A DNA stretch of 64,000 nucleotides from Brachypodium distachyon (taxonomy: Eukaryota; Streptophyta; Magnoliopsida; Poales; Poaceae): assembly GCF_000005505.3 (NCBI RefSeq), contig NC_016133.3, positions 22,408,555-22,472,554 on the forward strand, written 5' to 3'. Both the position numbers and the translations under genes were made by a program. Position 1 is the first letter of the stretch. Every line of letters begins with the position of its first letter. Positions 43,495 to 55,900 of this stretch are shown piece after piece. The notes below the pieces were generated by a model that was given only the letters and a program-made list of their open reading frames with translations, was not told the origin of the DNA and ran no database searches.

Positions 43495-46400
43495 TGTGGG
43501 AACCGGAAAACAAACTCCCAGACCCCACGTAACACTAGCCCAGGAATGCTAATGTACATGCGAAATGTATCTCATTGCACGACAGTTCAAAAGTTAATAT
43601 AAAGTTTGAATAGTAAAATGCCCTTCGGCTTACATAAAGCAATGTCTTGGGGGCATAATTATTACAAGTCTGAATTAGCAGCGGAAAACATAAACGACGT
43701 GTGGTGCCTCCATCTCAGCCACAGGCAGTCGATGTAGCACACGAGGCCTCACTCCTCAAGTTCACCGTAGTAGTCACCGTCAACATCTTCCTCTTCATAG
43801 TACTCTGTACAACAAACCATCGCCATGAGTACATTACGTACTCAGCGTGCCCCCTCTGGGAACCTTGAATAACTATATGTGGCTTCAAAGGAAGGCTATA
43901 TGGTTCCTCTGCGTAAAAGCAATTTTATTTGAAATACAACTATACTTTTGATGAAGGCGGTTTTGATAACACAAGTTTTATCTTAAAAGCATTATCCATC
44001 CACGTGAGGGTCCTCGACCACTCACCCAAAACCTTAGTCCCAGCAAGAAGTTAGACAGGGAGATAGGAAGGGAAAGAAGACAGGTCCCGTATGCCAAGAA
44101 AGAATCATGTGTCGTCCATGACCGTGGACACGGCTATTCGAATAGTTTTACACTCTGCAGAGGTTGTGCGTTGTACCCACATGACACGATCTCGCATTGG
44201 GCCTAACCAGCAGCTAACTGGTGAATACACTCACAATAGTGTACCGACTTCGAGTTCGTGACAAGGTCTTTCAAAAAAACATACTTAATGTGACATGCCC
44301 ACTAGGTTTCAACACGGAAGGACATCGCTTGTCGATTCACAGTCCGGGCCCCCCTTTTGTGCCGAAGGTTCCCTATCTCAGGCGACACCCCATGAGCGGT
44401 ACGGCTATGACCACACTAAGCATGAACTCCATACTAAACCAAGCCAGAGCCTATATAGCATGTGGTCGCATGGTTATCACAATCTTCAGGTTCAAGACTT
44501 TTTAGGCCTCATTCGCTACGGGCAGCGAATTGCTCCCACACAGGCTAGCAATTGCTCCTTCAACCAATGATCCAGCTGCCGCCCGCACCAGTTGTATGGT
44601 AAGTTTCACCCGGAGTAGGTAGAGAGAGTAGAAGTGAAACGACCGCCCTCGTATACGGGTTCGATCTCTGTGCTTTAGTGCTAGTCCCTGGATCGACTCA
44701 CTAGCACACACAGTTTCAAGATGTAATATCATAGAACAAAGGTCTCAATATTACAACGAATCATCCAGAATTTAAAAGGTACTTACAACTCGCATAACCT
44801 CACGGGTTAGCTGGAAATAAAACAACTGTTTAGCAGCGGAAAGCGAAAGATACAAGGGCACATCAACACCACGGTGAGAGCATGTTGGAATATAGGCCCG
44901 TAACCCAAACAAGCAGAACGTACATCTTACTCGTCATCGGAGCTTCCTGCATCATTAAACGATGCAGCCACTAGGGTCAATACATTGAATGTATTGGCAA
45001 GATTCACTAGGAGTTATATCAGAACCTACCAAGTATATGCATAATGTGGTAAAGTGGGGTACAAGGCTATTTGAATAAAAGCTTAGTTATTGAATCCTAT
45101 CTTTTAATCAAATAGAATTTTATCACTATTGGACACGGGGTAGACACACCCATGCTCCTATTATCCTAGAGCACATTGAAGTAGATTCTTCAAGTGCTCC
45201 TACCCTGTTCAACCATCCATTTTATTTAAGAAGTTAGAATGAGTGAGACTTTCCTTACAGCTCCACATCTAGTTGCTCAAATTGTCCGTTGCCGGGGACA
45301 CGGCTAAGTACTTAGTTTTGACGCTCTCGAGAGTTTGTACACATTCCCCACAAGAAACCGACGTGTTAATCCCTTGCTGTCCTCAAGGTAGAGTAGCAAG
45401 GGCATCGATTACGAGATTTTCAGAGGTAATTCCCTAAACCACGAGAGAATCACGCTCCCCCTACACGGCTACCTCAGTACAATTCCTCGGGTCTAGGTTC
45501 ATACAACTTACTCTTGTCTCTCCAGAGCCCATATAGCATTGTGGTTGTACTAGAAGCTTCTAAATAGGAAACTAGTCCAGTCTCGGTTACCCCAGGTGGC
45601 ATTCCACATTTGCAATGTAGGCGCTCCCCGAATCCACGGGAGAGACGTCCATGGACGATCCATTCCTGAATCCACAGGAACTCGACTCAAAGGGACCCAT
45701 AGAAATGGACCTGACGCCGGTAATCCTCAAAATCTTCAAACAGCCCACCCAAGACGGTTCATTGAATTATTTGTTTTGTCTTACTTTTAACAAAACATTT
45801 CATATCGCCAAAGGCATAACAATATCATAATGTAGTTATTTCCCCCACGATACTACCATAGCCTAGCATTCAACTACAATCGATGGCAATTCGGTAGCAA
45901 GGTAATGGCGAGGGTAAACTATACTACCTGGGATTTATAGCTAGCATAGAAGTACGAGTAATATTCCTGATGCATCTAATAAAACATCTAGTGCATAGTA
46001 AAAATATTTAGGAGAATGATCAAAGTGAACTTGCCTTGTCCAAGGTTGTGGTAGTTCTCGCACTCTTCGCAACAACAATGATTACACTCCACACAATCTA
46101 AAATAAAATAAACATACACTCAATAAACACAACATTCAATACAAAAGCCATGCCACGATGATGCACGCAAGGGTTACTTCTAACGTACAAAGTTTCGTTT
46201 CTGTTTTGAAAAGTTTTTCAAAAGATTTAGACAGATTATACAACAACAAGTGGTAATTAATATGCATGATACATGAATAGGGTTTAAAACAAGATATTGT
46301 GCGGCTTTTGCAACATAGAGCAATATTTAACTTGTATGCCATGATTATACACAAAATAATTTCTTTTCTAGTCCTCATGGACAGAGAACAAGTTTAAGTA

Positions 46401-49400
46401 ATTTTATAGCAAGCTAACATGCTCAAAACTATTTTGAAACAATTCATTTGAAATTTAAACCATATTCAACCATTCTGTAAATAGCTACTGTCTAAATTGT
46501 TCAAAACTGAAATTAAACAGTGCCAAAATATTCTACAAGTTGTGACGATTCCAGAAAGGTGCGGATCATAATTTTTGGACAAATGGTTTGACAGATATGA
46601 GGCTTTGAAGTTACAGGGGCTTTTCTGCAAAATTTACATTAACCAAATCGGCCGGAAAAAAAAAGAGAAAAAAAACAAAAAGGAAAACGCTTCGCCACGT
46701 GGCAGCAATGGATTGGCCCGAGGCTCGGGTTCCGGCCGGCGGCGGCGCGAGGTCAGGCGGCGGCGCACGGGCGCGGGCTCGGGCGGCTAGAGCGCGAGCG
46801 GGTTGCGCGGGCGGCGAACGGCGCGGGGCGGCTCGGCGGCGCGGAGCGCGCGGGCAGGCGGGCGGAGCGCGGCGGCGGGCGGCGCAGGCGGCCGGAGGCG
46901 GGGAAGAAGACGAGCGGAGCGCAGGCGGCGCTCCAAAAGCAAATCGGACCACGTCACTACGTGCGCAACGAAGAGGGGAAGAGGCTTAGGGGGTCAGCAC
47001 GGGCGGAGACTCACCGGAACGGCGGCGAGACGCGGAAAACGGCGGCGGCAGAGAGTAACTCCGGCGAGAAATTAATCTCTAACCGAAGCGAAATTGGGCG
47101 AGCGGTTTGGGGAAGTGGAGGAGAAAAGCGAGGGCTTCGGGGTGACGCGCAGGGATTTGGAGGAAACGGCCCGTGCGCGGAGAAATCGGAGGTGGAGTCG
47201 TGGGCAGTTCGCGGGGCGTGCGTGGCCGGATTTCTCGGACGGAGGTTGAAGAAGACGCGGGGCCCACCGGTCAGTGGGAGCGGGCGGCTCGGCTAGCTGA
47301 GCCGATCGGTCCGGTCCGGTTCGGTCCTGTTCGGCCGGTTCGGCCCAGTTCGGCCGGTTTTCTTCGTTTTTTTCCTTTTCTTTTATCTATTTTCTGTTTT
47401 TGAACCTCAAAATTGATTCGAAGCTCCAAATCACTCCAAATAAAATGCAACAAAATTTGTAAAATCATATTTTCATATGATCTAACTTCTGGAACAAGAA
47501 TTTCCTCAAAATAAAATATTTAAAAATACATTTGCCTATAAAATGGCTTTTAGGGCCCTTAGGCTATCGAAACAAATATTTTTTTTTCAAAATACTTTCA
47601 AAAGCCAAAATATGAGATAGCTCTATATATGCACTAGATCCCTTTTTATCGCAATACCCTCATGGGTTAAAATGCAAATACTCAAAAGCAAGATCAAGGT
47701 CCAAAATCAAATAAAGGCATCTTTGCAAAAGAGTTTTCTGGGCAAATTTTATAGTTTTCAAGGTGATCAAATGTAAAGGTGACATGATGCTTACAAGAAG
47801 GGGATTCCAAGAAGAGTTTTGAAAATTGGGATGTTACAAGAAGGGGATTCCAAGATGAGGGACTACGCCCAGCTCGGCAAGCTCAACAACTTTCAGCAAT
47901 AGTATCATCGATCCGAAGATCACTTAGAATCCTTGGAGACTTTCTAGTGAATAATATGAGCATGGCTAAGCATTTCTACTCTACAAGATTACTATATAAA
48001 ACTACTCCAGGTATCAAAGGAATGGCGACAAGCAGATCATGGCAAAGTGTTCAATCGACACACTAGCTACAGGAATAAAATAGCATGCATGTTTATAAAA
48101 CAATAAAATAACTAACTAATGCCCATTTGAAAACATAGGATAAATATGATCAAAGAGAGGGGGGGGGGGGCATGCCTTCGTTGTCGGGGTACTGTTCTTC
48201 TCCTTCCTGGCCCTGGTTGTGGTCGATCCCATCACTCCCTAATCGTCGTAAAAAATAAAGTGCCACCAAATAAATAAACGAATCCAATAAAAGAATCCGA
48301 AAGAAGAATCCGAGAGAAAACGGGATCAACACTTGAACCGGCTTAGAAAGGATAGGGTTGTACACGGAGTGTGTGTGTCTCCGAGTCGTGGAATAGTAAA
48401 AGAGTGTGGAACTAGGAAATCCTTACTGCTGGCCTCCTAATGTCCTTAACCATAGTATCATGATATCCTCCCATATAACCTTATTAAGTAAAGTAGTATG
48501 GTCTAATTTATTTTAGGCACTCAAGAATCAAGCAAACATGAACATAAAGTAAGGAAAAGAGAACAGGGCAGCTACTGTTATAAGCATGTAAAGCATCCAA
48601 GAAATAAACACTAGCTACTTTCTAAGCTAAGCAGGATGCCAACAGTATGCAAAATTTAATAATTGACTCACAGCTCTAAGCATAGAAGAACAGATTTCTC
48701 CAATATACTTTAAAACAGCAAAATGATAATTCTGAAGCTATACACACAGATATGCATTTCTAGCACCAGCAGGTATACAATAGTATCTATATGGCAAACT
48801 GGACAAGCATGCAACTAAAAAGACAAATGAAATATCACTACTACTAAACCAAGCATGCCATGTCAGTACAGTACTTCTACTCAAAGTGGCAGCAAGTTAA
48901 TTAAGCTAGCAAACTGCAGTGGCAAGGAAGATTGTACAGGATGTAAGCTCAGCTGCAAGCATGAACACTCTACTAGGAAAAGGCATACAACAGGCTGCTA
49001 TACACAAGCAAAGAACAATACATTTCACTGAATTATTAGCACCAGATCACATACAACGTGCTTACTGTACTAGTCACTGAAAACCTTATGCGTGCTAAAC
49101 AGCAACAGTGCAGAAACCATTATATTTAACAGCTGGAACTTGACTTCACAAGCACACTCATTCTACTTGCAGATTTAGAGATAAAAGCAGTGCAGCAACT
49201 AATACTTATGCATGCTAGATAAACCATTGCAGCAGCTTTGTTATACACCAGAAGACAATATACCTACAACCGAATTAAACCTCAACATGGCATTTGCTGC
49301 AGATTTCAGAAAACTGAAACTGTACAAGCACTGGAGTGTATTCAGAAACAACAACACACAGAAAACTAAAACTCTACTGTCACCGGAACAGATTCAGAAC

Positions 49401-50661
49401 AGCAGCCTATAACTCACAGGATTGGAAGGCAAAATTCATACAAAGCAGCAGGGATTCATGGTGACTAAAACAATTAAACCTGCAAGCATCTAATCTTCAT
49501 ATGTGCTACTGAAACAGAACACTAGCATGCTGAAAATTGACAGTTAAGCATCCAACAATTAAACAATTCTGAGCTTCATGGCAAACAATTACAGAATATG
49601 CACTGAAATAAAGGATATCATGCTAGCTGCCACTACTGAAACAGGAAGACTAAAGATCCCCTGACTAGAACATGAGCTATTCTCCAACAGCGCTAAATAA
49701 ACTGAATAATTTTGCCACTGCACAAACCTGCAGATTCAACTACCAATAATCTTGGTGAACAAAACAACTATTTGCACAAGGCCCCAAGTGTCTCTATAAT
49801 CCATTTTCGTCAGGCTAGAAACTAAACCTTCTAAACCCAACCTAGTGGCTGACTATAGAAGAAGGGAGTTCAGGTGCATGTACTCGCCGGAGAAAGGACT
49901 GCTGTGGTGTGGGCTGATGGTAAAATGGAATCAGAGCATGGCTGCGAGGGAGGGAAATGGCGGTGGTTACCTGGCTGGCGGCGGACGGAAGGACCGGCGC
50001 CGATTATGCCCCGAGTTGTGGCCGGGCCTGCCTGTAGCGGGAATGGGGAAACGAAAGGATCTGCTGCTCAAGGAGAGGGGGGATTCAAAGGGGCAGCCAG
50101 GATATGGAAATGGAGAGAGTAATGGGAGAAACGGCAGGGGAAGGGGAAGAGGAACAGCCATGGTTTCTTGCATTGATTTGGACAGCAGTAACTGTGTTAC
50201 GAGGAGGAAGAAGGGACTCAGTCGCTGCAGCCTTGGCCACGTACTGGAAGAGAAAAAAAATGAAATGGCAAGGCCCAGGAAAGAGGAAAAGAAAAGAAAG
50301 AGAGATGGGCTAGAGAAATCAGCCCATCAAGCAAAAATTGGCCTTTTAATCTCATAAATCATAGAATTAAATCGATGCAAAACTGCATCCAAACCGAGAG
50401 CAAACAATCTGAGAAAAGGAATTTTATTGTAACTCAAGTTAAAGATATGAATCCAACGAACATTCTTCCAATGCCAAAAGTCAAGGATATTAAGGAATTG
50501 TATTTCCACCTTTTTCTTATGCTAAATTAATTCCAAACACATTTGAAATTAATTTTTTTTTGAGAACCCCAACCAAGATACTTTATTGATATTGAGTATG
50601 CTGTAACATCCTTGGCTTATGAAAAAGAGAAAAAAAATGACTGAAAAGTCAAAATGTTACA
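43495..50661 (-). mobile_element. LTR-type TG...CA insertion in LINE 2 ORF1 (host of a nested solo LTR)
   Basis: A 7167-bp insertion flanked by AAGGG (43490-43494 and 50662-50666), or 3958 bp without its own nested insertion. On the minus strand it begins TGTAACATTTTGACTTTTCA and ends CCGGTTCCCACA. It contains no gag or pol, only AT-rich DNA with a G-rich stretch at 49860-50300, so it is read as a long solo LTR or a gene-less LTR element. Near its minus-strand start it holds a LINE-like tail (AATAAAG at about 50581, A-run at about 50549-50558). A G-run of ten or more lies at about 48161. Confidence 0.85.
44635..47838 (-). mobile_element. 3.2-kb solo LTR (Gypsy-type), copy 2
   Basis: A 3204-bp TG...CA segment flanked by AGAAG (44630-44634 and 47839-47843). 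It aligns along its length with 23682-26998, with shared landmarks GGTTCGATCTCTGTGCTT, CCCTGGATCGACTCACTAGC, GGACACGG, AGCCCACCCA and GGGATGTTACA. On the minus strand it starts TGTAACATCCCAATTTTC. The GC-rich block (46690-47340) matches that of copy 1 in place but is diverged. A 22-bp piece of the right flank is repeated inside its end (47791-47812). Confidence 0.88.
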
Positions 50662-52435
50662 AAGGGCCTCGTCTCCGAAACGATCACCTTCAATGCCGAG
50701 TTTGGAGATGAGGATTTTCTGCTGCCGCTTGATGGAAGCGCCTGGCCTTTGCCGCAGGGCGATGCGCTGACTGCGACGCAATGGGCTTCCGCTGCCCTTG
50801 CGAGCACGGACCACTTTAGGAAGAGGAAGAATTCTGGAAGTCTTCGCTCGGAGCTGTGCTCTAAAAGATTCCACCGTGGGGGAGACTTGGGGGGAGGGAC
50901 GTGATGGCGTGAACGGCTCAGCCATCGCCGAGAGGGAGCTTGCGCCCGGAGAGATGCTAACGCAGAACATGTCCATCTCTGGGCCCGAAAAGGAGGGCTG
51001 CGCCGCGACGATGGGGGAACAAGCGGACGCTGGCGTCCCGAAGCCGTCGGCCAGCCCAAAGTCTGAGTTGAGAGGGGACTGGGCCGCTCGCCTCTGGTAG
51101 ACCACCAACGGCCCGCTGACCGGCCCAGTAACGGCTGAGACAAAAGAAGAGGGGGACGAGCACAACTGGGAAAGCATAGCCTCCTACCTCATCGGGTCCA
51201 CGGAATCTCCCGACCGTTCTGGCGCCTCGCCGAGAGACGGCAAAACGTAAAGCAGCGGAGGATCGGCACTTTGGACCGACAGACTGACCTCGGGATCAGG
51301 CAAGACCATATCTTTGGGCGTCAGCGAGGGCCCCGCCGAAACCGAAAAAGGGACCCTCTCTCGGGGAGGGACGGGCGACGGCGGACACGACGGCGAACCC
51401 ACACCGCCCCGAGCAACGAGGGGCCCCCTCCGCGAGAAGAAGAAGGCCAGGGACCTTGGAGCGAGTCGTCGTCCACGACTCCCCTACGGCAGGCAAACGA
51501 GCGGCTCCGGGGCTTCCGTCTGGACGGACCACTGCCGGGATCCATGTTGACATCGTTGCTATCGCCGAGGAAGAGTCGCCTCGGCCCGTAGAACGATCGG
51601 TCCACTCATCCTGATCCTCCACCCGGAGAACGTGAATGAACACCGGATAGTCTAGGATCTGCACCTCCTCTGGGATGAGATCCTCGGGAGACAGACAAAG
51701 GGCAGGGTCCACCTCCGGGTCCATCGGAGGGAGGGGCTCAGGGACACCCAGAACCTTCTCCTTGGCGAACAGACCAGGGTCGTCTGTCCAAGCAATGACC
51801 GAGAATCAACCGAGATCTTCCTTCCTGGCCGTCTCAGTGCCAAGGCGCTCGATCCAGCAGGCAGGGCCGAGGATAGCGGTCGCCGTGGAACGATCCCAAG
51901 CATGGGGCGGGATACCGTCCATCTCCAGGTGCACGCGAAAGCGGAGGTGGCGGAGCTTGGCCTATAACTGCCTGTTCCAGACCCTGAACCGCAGGGAGAA
52001 ACTGCAGCCCTCCAGCGGAGCTGCGGCGAGAAGAGCATCGCGCGCAGCACGGGAATCGAGGATGCAGAGGAATTCTGCAGGCCAAAACGGCCGGAGGGAG
52101 AAGTGATCTGCCACTGCCGGGCAGAGCCGACTGATCACTCCTCTGACCTCCGATGCCGGGACGCGCCTTCTCTCGCCAGACAGGGAGACCACCAAACTCC
52201 AGCGAAGACCATCTTCCGCGTCTTGGACCGCCGGGGAACGCGGGATAATCACGCGCTCGACCGGAGGACGAACCGAGAAAACCGCCTGGGGAGCCAAGGC
52301 TGGGGCTTGAGGAGGCGGGAGTGGGGGGCGACAAGGCGAGGGGGCGACGACGGGACAGGAGCAGGACAGGGCGCCGCGCGAGCCGGAACGGGACGAACCG
52401 ACGGGGGGAAGTGAAAGAAGAAACACTTTTGTCAC
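50662..52435 (-). pseudogene. LINE 2 ORF1 (DUF4283-like), main part
   Basis: This encodes the RNA-binding ORF1 protein of the LINE. The minus strand reads a proline-rich start (52435), LRWSLVVSLSGERRRVPASE, then FWPAEFLCILDSRAARDALL and, past a stop at 51962-51964, VHLEMDGIPPHAWDRSTATA, the DUF4283-like core. Acidic and proline-rich sequence follows, then a basic tail near 50780-50700 with SPLRRSQRIALRQRPG. No zinc knuckle was recognised. At least one stop and one frame change (near 51180-51300) disrupt it. It is cut at GDEAL by the LTR-type insertion. Confidence 0.85.
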
Positions 52436-52680
52436 TTATATGTAAATACTTGAACTTTATGGTATTAAAGCAAAATGATTATGTTGATCAAGTATCAATT
52501 TGTTTTCCTAAAAGATCGACAGCTTTTGTCCTTAAAGATCTCTGGGATTTACTGGAGAACCGGCCGTACGTGGTGGGTGTGGTGTGCAGAACCGGTTACT
52601 GTGTGGTGTGTTGTGTAGCTCCAAATAACCGGTTGCACTCTGACATGTCATATATCTTATGACAAAAGAAGATTCTAATA

Positions 52681-52790
52681 CTCTCCGGACGGAATTACTT
52701 GTCGAAATATTACATGTATCTAAACGTTTTTACATATAGATACATCCATATTTGGACAAATTTGAGACAATTAATACCGGTCGGAGGGAG
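52681..52790. mobile_element. Stowaway MITE (Tc1/Mariner)
   Basis: A 110-bp element between TA dinucleotides. It begins CTCTCCGGACGGAATTACTTG and ends CCGGTCGGAGGGAG, the standard CTCCCTCCG ends. The arms share TGGATGTATCTA-type sequence. It lies just downstream of the SAP-domain gene's stop codon and may be in its 3' UTR or flank. Confidence 0.92.
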
Positions 52791-52921
52791 TATCATGTTA
52801 TGTCTGCTTCTAATATCATGTTGCCAGTCCACTATATGAACACATAGCAGAGCTACACTATGTTCCAGCACTGTACTGAACATTTTAGGCTTGGACTTAC
52901 ATGTGAACAGCGATACCTATG

Positions 52922-55900
52922 TCAAGAAAGGAGTTCACTTGCTCTCTGGATAAGCACTTCCTTTGAACCTCCAACCTTTGCTTTCTTTGTACTGAGGAAG
53001 CCCTTCAATTCTGCAACTGTAAGCAAATGCAGCTCACCTCGCTTATGATGATCTATCACCTGGAAGTATTTGGTGTCAAGCTGTTAATTTATTGAGTTAT
53101 TGTGAAACGCAGCAGATAAACATCTAAGAAAGATAGAATAAATGACAGCCACCTTTGCCATTAACTCATCCTTGTCAACATCTAATCTTGCTTTTGTCCT
53201 TGTTGAAGTTAACTCATCCTTAGCCTTCACCTTCACCCTTGTTATCTTTTTGGAAAACTCATCCTTTTGATGATCTACCACCTGAAGGAATTCAATCTGA
53301 GCCACAATTTTATTGTTGAAACTATCTCGTATATAATTCGCAGAGATTATCATCCAAAAAAGAAACTTTGGTAAATCACCTTTTTGTTAAACTCATTTGT
53401 AACAACTTCTGGCTTTCTTTTCAATTTTGTTGTTGCAGTCATCTTGCCCTTGCAACCCATAGACTTTGATTTTGGCTGTATGGCTTTTGTGCTAAGAAAA
53501 TCCTCCTGAATATCTGGCATTGATCTTGTCTCTTGCAGGACATCTGGTATATAATCTTTACCATGCACAAAAAAATATTTGAGTTAGCATTACTGAAGTA
53601 GCAACCAGCAAGTAAGATTATAACGTCTGCCAGTTCAACTACAAAATATGCATGGTTCGTGTCCTAATGTTCAGTAGGTTTACTGACCGCAGCTATGAGA
53701 GTTAGATGTATAGTGTCGAGCACAACATATCACTAATTCCGTGAAATTTATAAGATAATAGCATCCATTCATATATATGGTGATTTGTAAAACTGATGCA
53801 GACATTTATTTTCCTTCTTCGATCCAACTCGTCGTACTGTTTCTTTTATAAAGTTACATCATCCAATTGCCAACTAAATATTCCATGATTTTATATGTAT
53901 ATAGTTGCATATTTTACAGCATTGTATCCCTCAGATCCTAAATTCTTGTCACTCCACGATTTTAGTTCAACTTTGAACTAAAACCACGACAAGAATTTAG
54001 GATCGGAGGGAGTACTACATAGGCAAGCATTCCCCTAGCTGCATACAAATCTAAGTTTCTCACTCCATGTACGAACTAAGTAAAACAAGAACTTAACTAG
54101 AGTCTAGAACAAAGCAAGAGAATCAGTGGCTTGGTGTCTCTTCCCCCATTAACCATTTTGAATCCATTGCTTTATATGAAATACAAGATATGTCTGACCT
54201 TAAGATGCTTTCATCCACGTACAATTTTCGCAATATCCAAATTTACTTTATAAAAACAATATGTTTTACTTAAGAAAAGGACAGGTCCTTTTATAGCATT
54301 TTATGTTTTCAAATTAATATCATGATCTTGCATAGCAAAGAAGTAGAAAAACATAAACAAAATATTTCCCTCATGTCCCAATTCCTCTTTCCAGAACAAT
54401 CTTTATCTAGCACTGCACAGCGAATATGGATGATTAGATTAACAAGGTTCCTAGAATTGATATGTGCGGATGAATCAGTTCTTGATTGATAATACCTTTT
54501 ACATTTCCTCCTTCACCACTGTTCCCCAGAAATTCTGCATGCTTCCTTTTCAGATACTCAGAAGCCTGTAAAGATGCTGCTGCCATGTTCAAAATTCATG
54601 TTTCCTAAATAATCATGCACCTAAAACCATCTAGTGCATGGTTTGACACAAGTAACAAGATTTGATAGTAGATGATCTAAAATAAAATTGTCTATTATAA
54701 TCTATTTTGTTCAAATAGAACACCATCTAGTGCTAACAATATATCGTGAGATGACATAAGGGAATTATCAGGATTGAATCTGTTATGGACATGAAAGATG
54801 AGTAGGTTAGGGGGGTGATTTTTCTTTAGTTCATTCTAGCACGCCTAAAAAAATCTCTTGTTTATATTTTGAGTAAAATGCACTCACGATCACTGAACTT
54901 GGTTTCGATTCTCAATTTAGTCACTGTATTTTGGAAATCAAAAGTTACGGTCCGTGATTTGACGAAATATCCCACGTATGGTCACCGCTGTCGTATTTTG
55001 TACGTATGGGTCCTTAGCCTATGACAGCTCAGGTCAGATTTTTGCATTTTGCCCCCTGAAAAAAATGCGAAAAAAGCACTCTGATCCTCGTGAATTATTT
55101 TTCAGGGCGCAAAATGCAAAAATTTGAGCTGAGTTACGGACCCATACGTACAAGATATGGTATCAGTGACCGTATGTGGGATATTTCGTCAAGTTCGCAG
55201 ACCGTAACTTTCGATTTCCAAAATACTGTGACTAAATTAAGAGTCGATATCAAGTTCAGTGACCGTGGGTGCATTTTACTCTTTATATTTTTATATAGTG
55301 GGATCTTTGCGTAGAGTAACAGTAACCAGATACATATTTTTATGGGAAAGTAACTAGATATATATTTCCCTAAACCCTTGCACTTCCAAAATAGTACCAC
55401 ACTATGGAGTACGGACTACACAGGTGGTTGGGCCACGCATGTTATGACATGGGTGGGATAGCAGGGGAGATAGCACTGGATAGATGGGGTGCGGCGCACA
55501 GCAAAGAGGGGGGCTGCCGCACCAGAAGAGCAGGAAGGAAAATAGGGAAAGGCAACTGGGATAATTTTCTGCTTGCATCATTTATACGGGGCATTGATAC
55601 TCTTACAAATTGGGGGTTAAGACGAACTAACTTTAGGAAATAACTAACTTGAGAATAGAAATATCTCTAAAATAACTAGGGATACTTATCCCCTAAAGTT
55701 TCAGACGTGGGCCCTCCTTGGTGGCCCTTTTGCGCCACCTGTAGGCCATGGCCCACATAACATCTCTCCCGCCCTTTCGAAGTACTCGTCCTCGAGCTGG
55801 ACTGAGGGAAACGTTTCTTTGAAAACCTCCAGTGGCATCAACAGCTGTCATGCCTTGCGACTGCACTAAGATCTGCCAAGTGCCAACTATCCCGATGCAG

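Larger units (their letters stand above)
39692..52435 (-). mobile_element. LINE 2, split by a nested LTR insertion
   Basis: A minus-strand plant LINE in two pieces, 52435-50662 and 43494-39692, about 5.6 kb without the insert. The order is ORF1, insert, ORF1 C-terminus, ORF2 endonuclease, RT, zf-RVT and a short 3' UTR ending in an A-rich tail (TTTTTCTTTTCT on the plus strand at about 39693-39704). Removing 43495-50661 and one AAGGG joins GDEAL to QAYLNIFKQ in frame. The 5' boundary near 52435 is approximate and no LINE target duplication was found. Confidence 0.92.

Noticed and set aside
46575..47296. Plus-strand alanine/arginine/glycine-rich frames
   Set aside because: They lie in the GC-rich leader region of solo LTR copy 2 and have no counterpart frame in copy 1.
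49845..50357. 170-codon plus-strand frame
   Set aside because: Its composition is that of a GC-rich LTR leader read backward. No domain, and no support from neighbouring exons.
43523..50570. CCCCA as target duplication for the insertion in LINE 2 (start 43528, end about 50566)
   Set aside because: The right end would fall in a T-run with no CA end and does not restore any LINE frame. AAGGG with TG...CA ends does.
50548..52435. A separate LINE made only of ORF1 with its own poly-A tail
   Set aside because: The ORF1 frame joins exactly to the ORF1 end at 43489 once the insertion is removed, so the A-run belongs to the inserted element.
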